From contig DASYPQ010000026.1 in NCBI GenBank assembly GCA_036006425.1, positions 91,016-155,015 of the forward strand: a stretch of 64,000 nucleotides of DNA. Reading direction: 5' to 3'. This DNA is from DASYPQ01 sp036006425. GTDB lineage: Bacteria > Planctomycetota > UBA1135 > GCA-002686595. The notes under the pieces are model-generated. The model did no database searches. It saw only the letters and a list, made by a program, of their open reading frames with translations, and was not told the origin of the DNA. Both the position numbers and the translations under genes were made by a program. Below, piece by piece: positions 63,410 through 64,000 of this stretch. How positions within the stretch are numbered: the stretch's first letter is position 1; each line of letters begins with the position of its first letter.

Positions 63410-63581
63410 CCGCGTCCCGGACCTCGAGCATCTCCTTGCGGATGTCCTGGGCGAGGTTCTTCACGTCCTGCATCGCCTTGCGGACGCGCGTCTGAGCCGC
63501 CTTGTTGCCCGCTTCGGCCTTCTCGAAGTCCTCGCGGACGGTGGTCACCAGCTGCACCAAGCGGTCGTAGTTCTGGCTCAT
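63393..63581 (-). CDS. Histone H1-like Hc1 domain protein
   Basis: This 62-residue protein from ATG 63581 matches the N-terminal domain of chlamydial Hc1: FEKAEAGNKAAQTRVRKAMQDVKNLAQDIRKEML, with the AEAGNKAA/RVRK pattern. The Lys/Ala-rich C-terminal tail that binds DNA in Hc1 is absent, so DNA binding may be weaker or need a partner. Similar short proteins are common in planctomycetes and are annotated as histone H1. AAAGG precedes the ATG at good spacing. Confidence 0.82.
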   Translation of the reverse strand: MSQNYDRLVQLVTTVREDFEKAEAGNKAAQTRVRKAMQDVKNLAQDIRKEMLEVRDAGGPKT

Positions 63582-63788
63582 CGACAGGCCTTTCTGGAAT
63601 GGGGCGGCAGCCCGGGGTTCATCGCGTGTTCTCGTGGACGGCCGGCCCCGCGGGCCCGCCAGGGCCCTTGGTAGGCCACATTTCCCGCCTGCGCGTCAAG
63701 CCTCGGCTCCCGAGAGTCGCGCCGGCGATCCCGGAGCGCGAGCCGACGAGCGGCTCGCGCGCGCTCGGATGGCGCCGGGAACGCCGGG

Positions 63789-64000
63789 CTAAGGTGCTTT
63801 CCGCCCTCGACTTCGGGCGGCGCCCGCGCGACGCCGCGCCGCGGGAGCTCCGCCGCCTCCGGCGTCCCGAGGCGGCTTCGCGGCCTTCGCCCGCCCGCGC
63901 CGGAGCACGGCCGTGAACTCGGATTCGGTGACCGGCATCACGGAGAGGCGCTGGCCGCGGCGCAGCACGAGCAGCGTCGCGAGCTCCGGCGCCGCCTCGA
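63789..64000 (-). CDS. EVE-domain protein, 3' end only
   Basis: Reading the minus strand from the right edge gives about 70 residues ending at TAG 63789-63791. The first part, ATLLVLRRGQRLSVMPVTESEF, is the characteristic C-terminal strand-helix of EVE (YTH-like) domains, which bind modified nucleotides in RNA or DNA. It is followed by a basic Arg/Ala/Gly tail of about 40 residues. The N-terminus is outside the window, so the family call rests on this one segment. Confidence 0.6.
   Translation of the reverse strand, partial: EAAPELATLLVLRRGQRLSVMPVTESEFTAVLRRGRAKAAKPPRDAGGGGAPAARRRAGAARSRGRKAP

Overview
The window is a 64-kb piece of a very GC-rich (about 70 percent or more by eye), gene-dense bacterial chromosome. 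Gene content points to a Planctomycetota-type organism. The evidence is a DUF1573 lipoprotein with the CGC motif, a DUF1579 protein, an FHA / Ser-Thr kinase / ECF-sigma operon whose sigma factor carries a zinc-finger-like tail, a chlamydial Hc1-like histone domain, Ski2-type and RecQ helicases, futalosine-pathway menaquinone genes and a full tad locus. This is inference from family distribution; a myxobacterium or another deep GC-rich lineage is not excluded. No rRNA, tRNA, CRISPR array, transposase or prophage was seen.

Layout. 1-7.4 kb: type IV pilus / type II secretion machinery on the minus strand (two GspE/PilB ATPases, PilT, GspF/PilC, a partial histidine kinase), split by a DUF1579 gene on the plus strand. 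7.5-14.2 kb: DUF1573 lipoprotein, small lipoprotein plus pyruvate phosphate dikinase, M28 peptidase. 14.3-18.4 kb: signalling genes (FHA protein, Ser/Thr kinase, ECF sigma factor, receiver/degenerate-GGDEF protein). 18.5-23.0 kb: yebC, rpsI, rplM and a set of poorly characterised envelope proteins including an FtsQ-like one. 23.2-25.3 kb: Ski2/HelY-like helicase. 25.3-28.5 kb: a roughly 3-kb segment between two direct copies of a 102-bp palindromic repeat. It carries a Ycf48/BNR-repeat protein and a YefM/RelE-type toxin-antitoxin pair with TGTACA operators, and is the most accessory-looking part of the window. 28.5-38.5 kb: radical SAM/SPASM protein, DUF2959 lipoprotein, PqiA-like protein, MASE1-CHASE histidine kinase with its receiver, DbpA, HNH nuclease, RecQ, thioredoxin/TPR protein. 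38.5-42.6 kb: a three-subunit molybdenum hydroxylase whose flavin subunit has the four-cysteine loop of 4-hydroxybenzoyl-CoA reductases. 42.6-55.7 kb: TPR membrane protein and an almost complete tad (Flp pilus) locus with a near-consensus promoter ahead of the flp pilin. 55.7-61.3 kb: three polytopic membrane proteins and a PDZ-containing M28 peptidase. 61.3-64 kb: mqnB-mqnD, a histidine phosphatase, an Hc1-like protein and the 3' end of an EVE-domain gene.

How the parts work together. Two independent secretion/pilus ATPase systems (PilB/PilT/PilC and Tad) dominate the envelope functions. The FHA-kinase-sigma operon is tightly coupled through overlapping start/stop codons and probably acts as one signalling unit. 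Genes are packed closely. Many junctions overlap as GTGA or TGATG, and several convergent pairs share stop-codon bases. Stretches with no gene are short; the only one above 300 bases is the flp-tadG divergent region (53840-54328).
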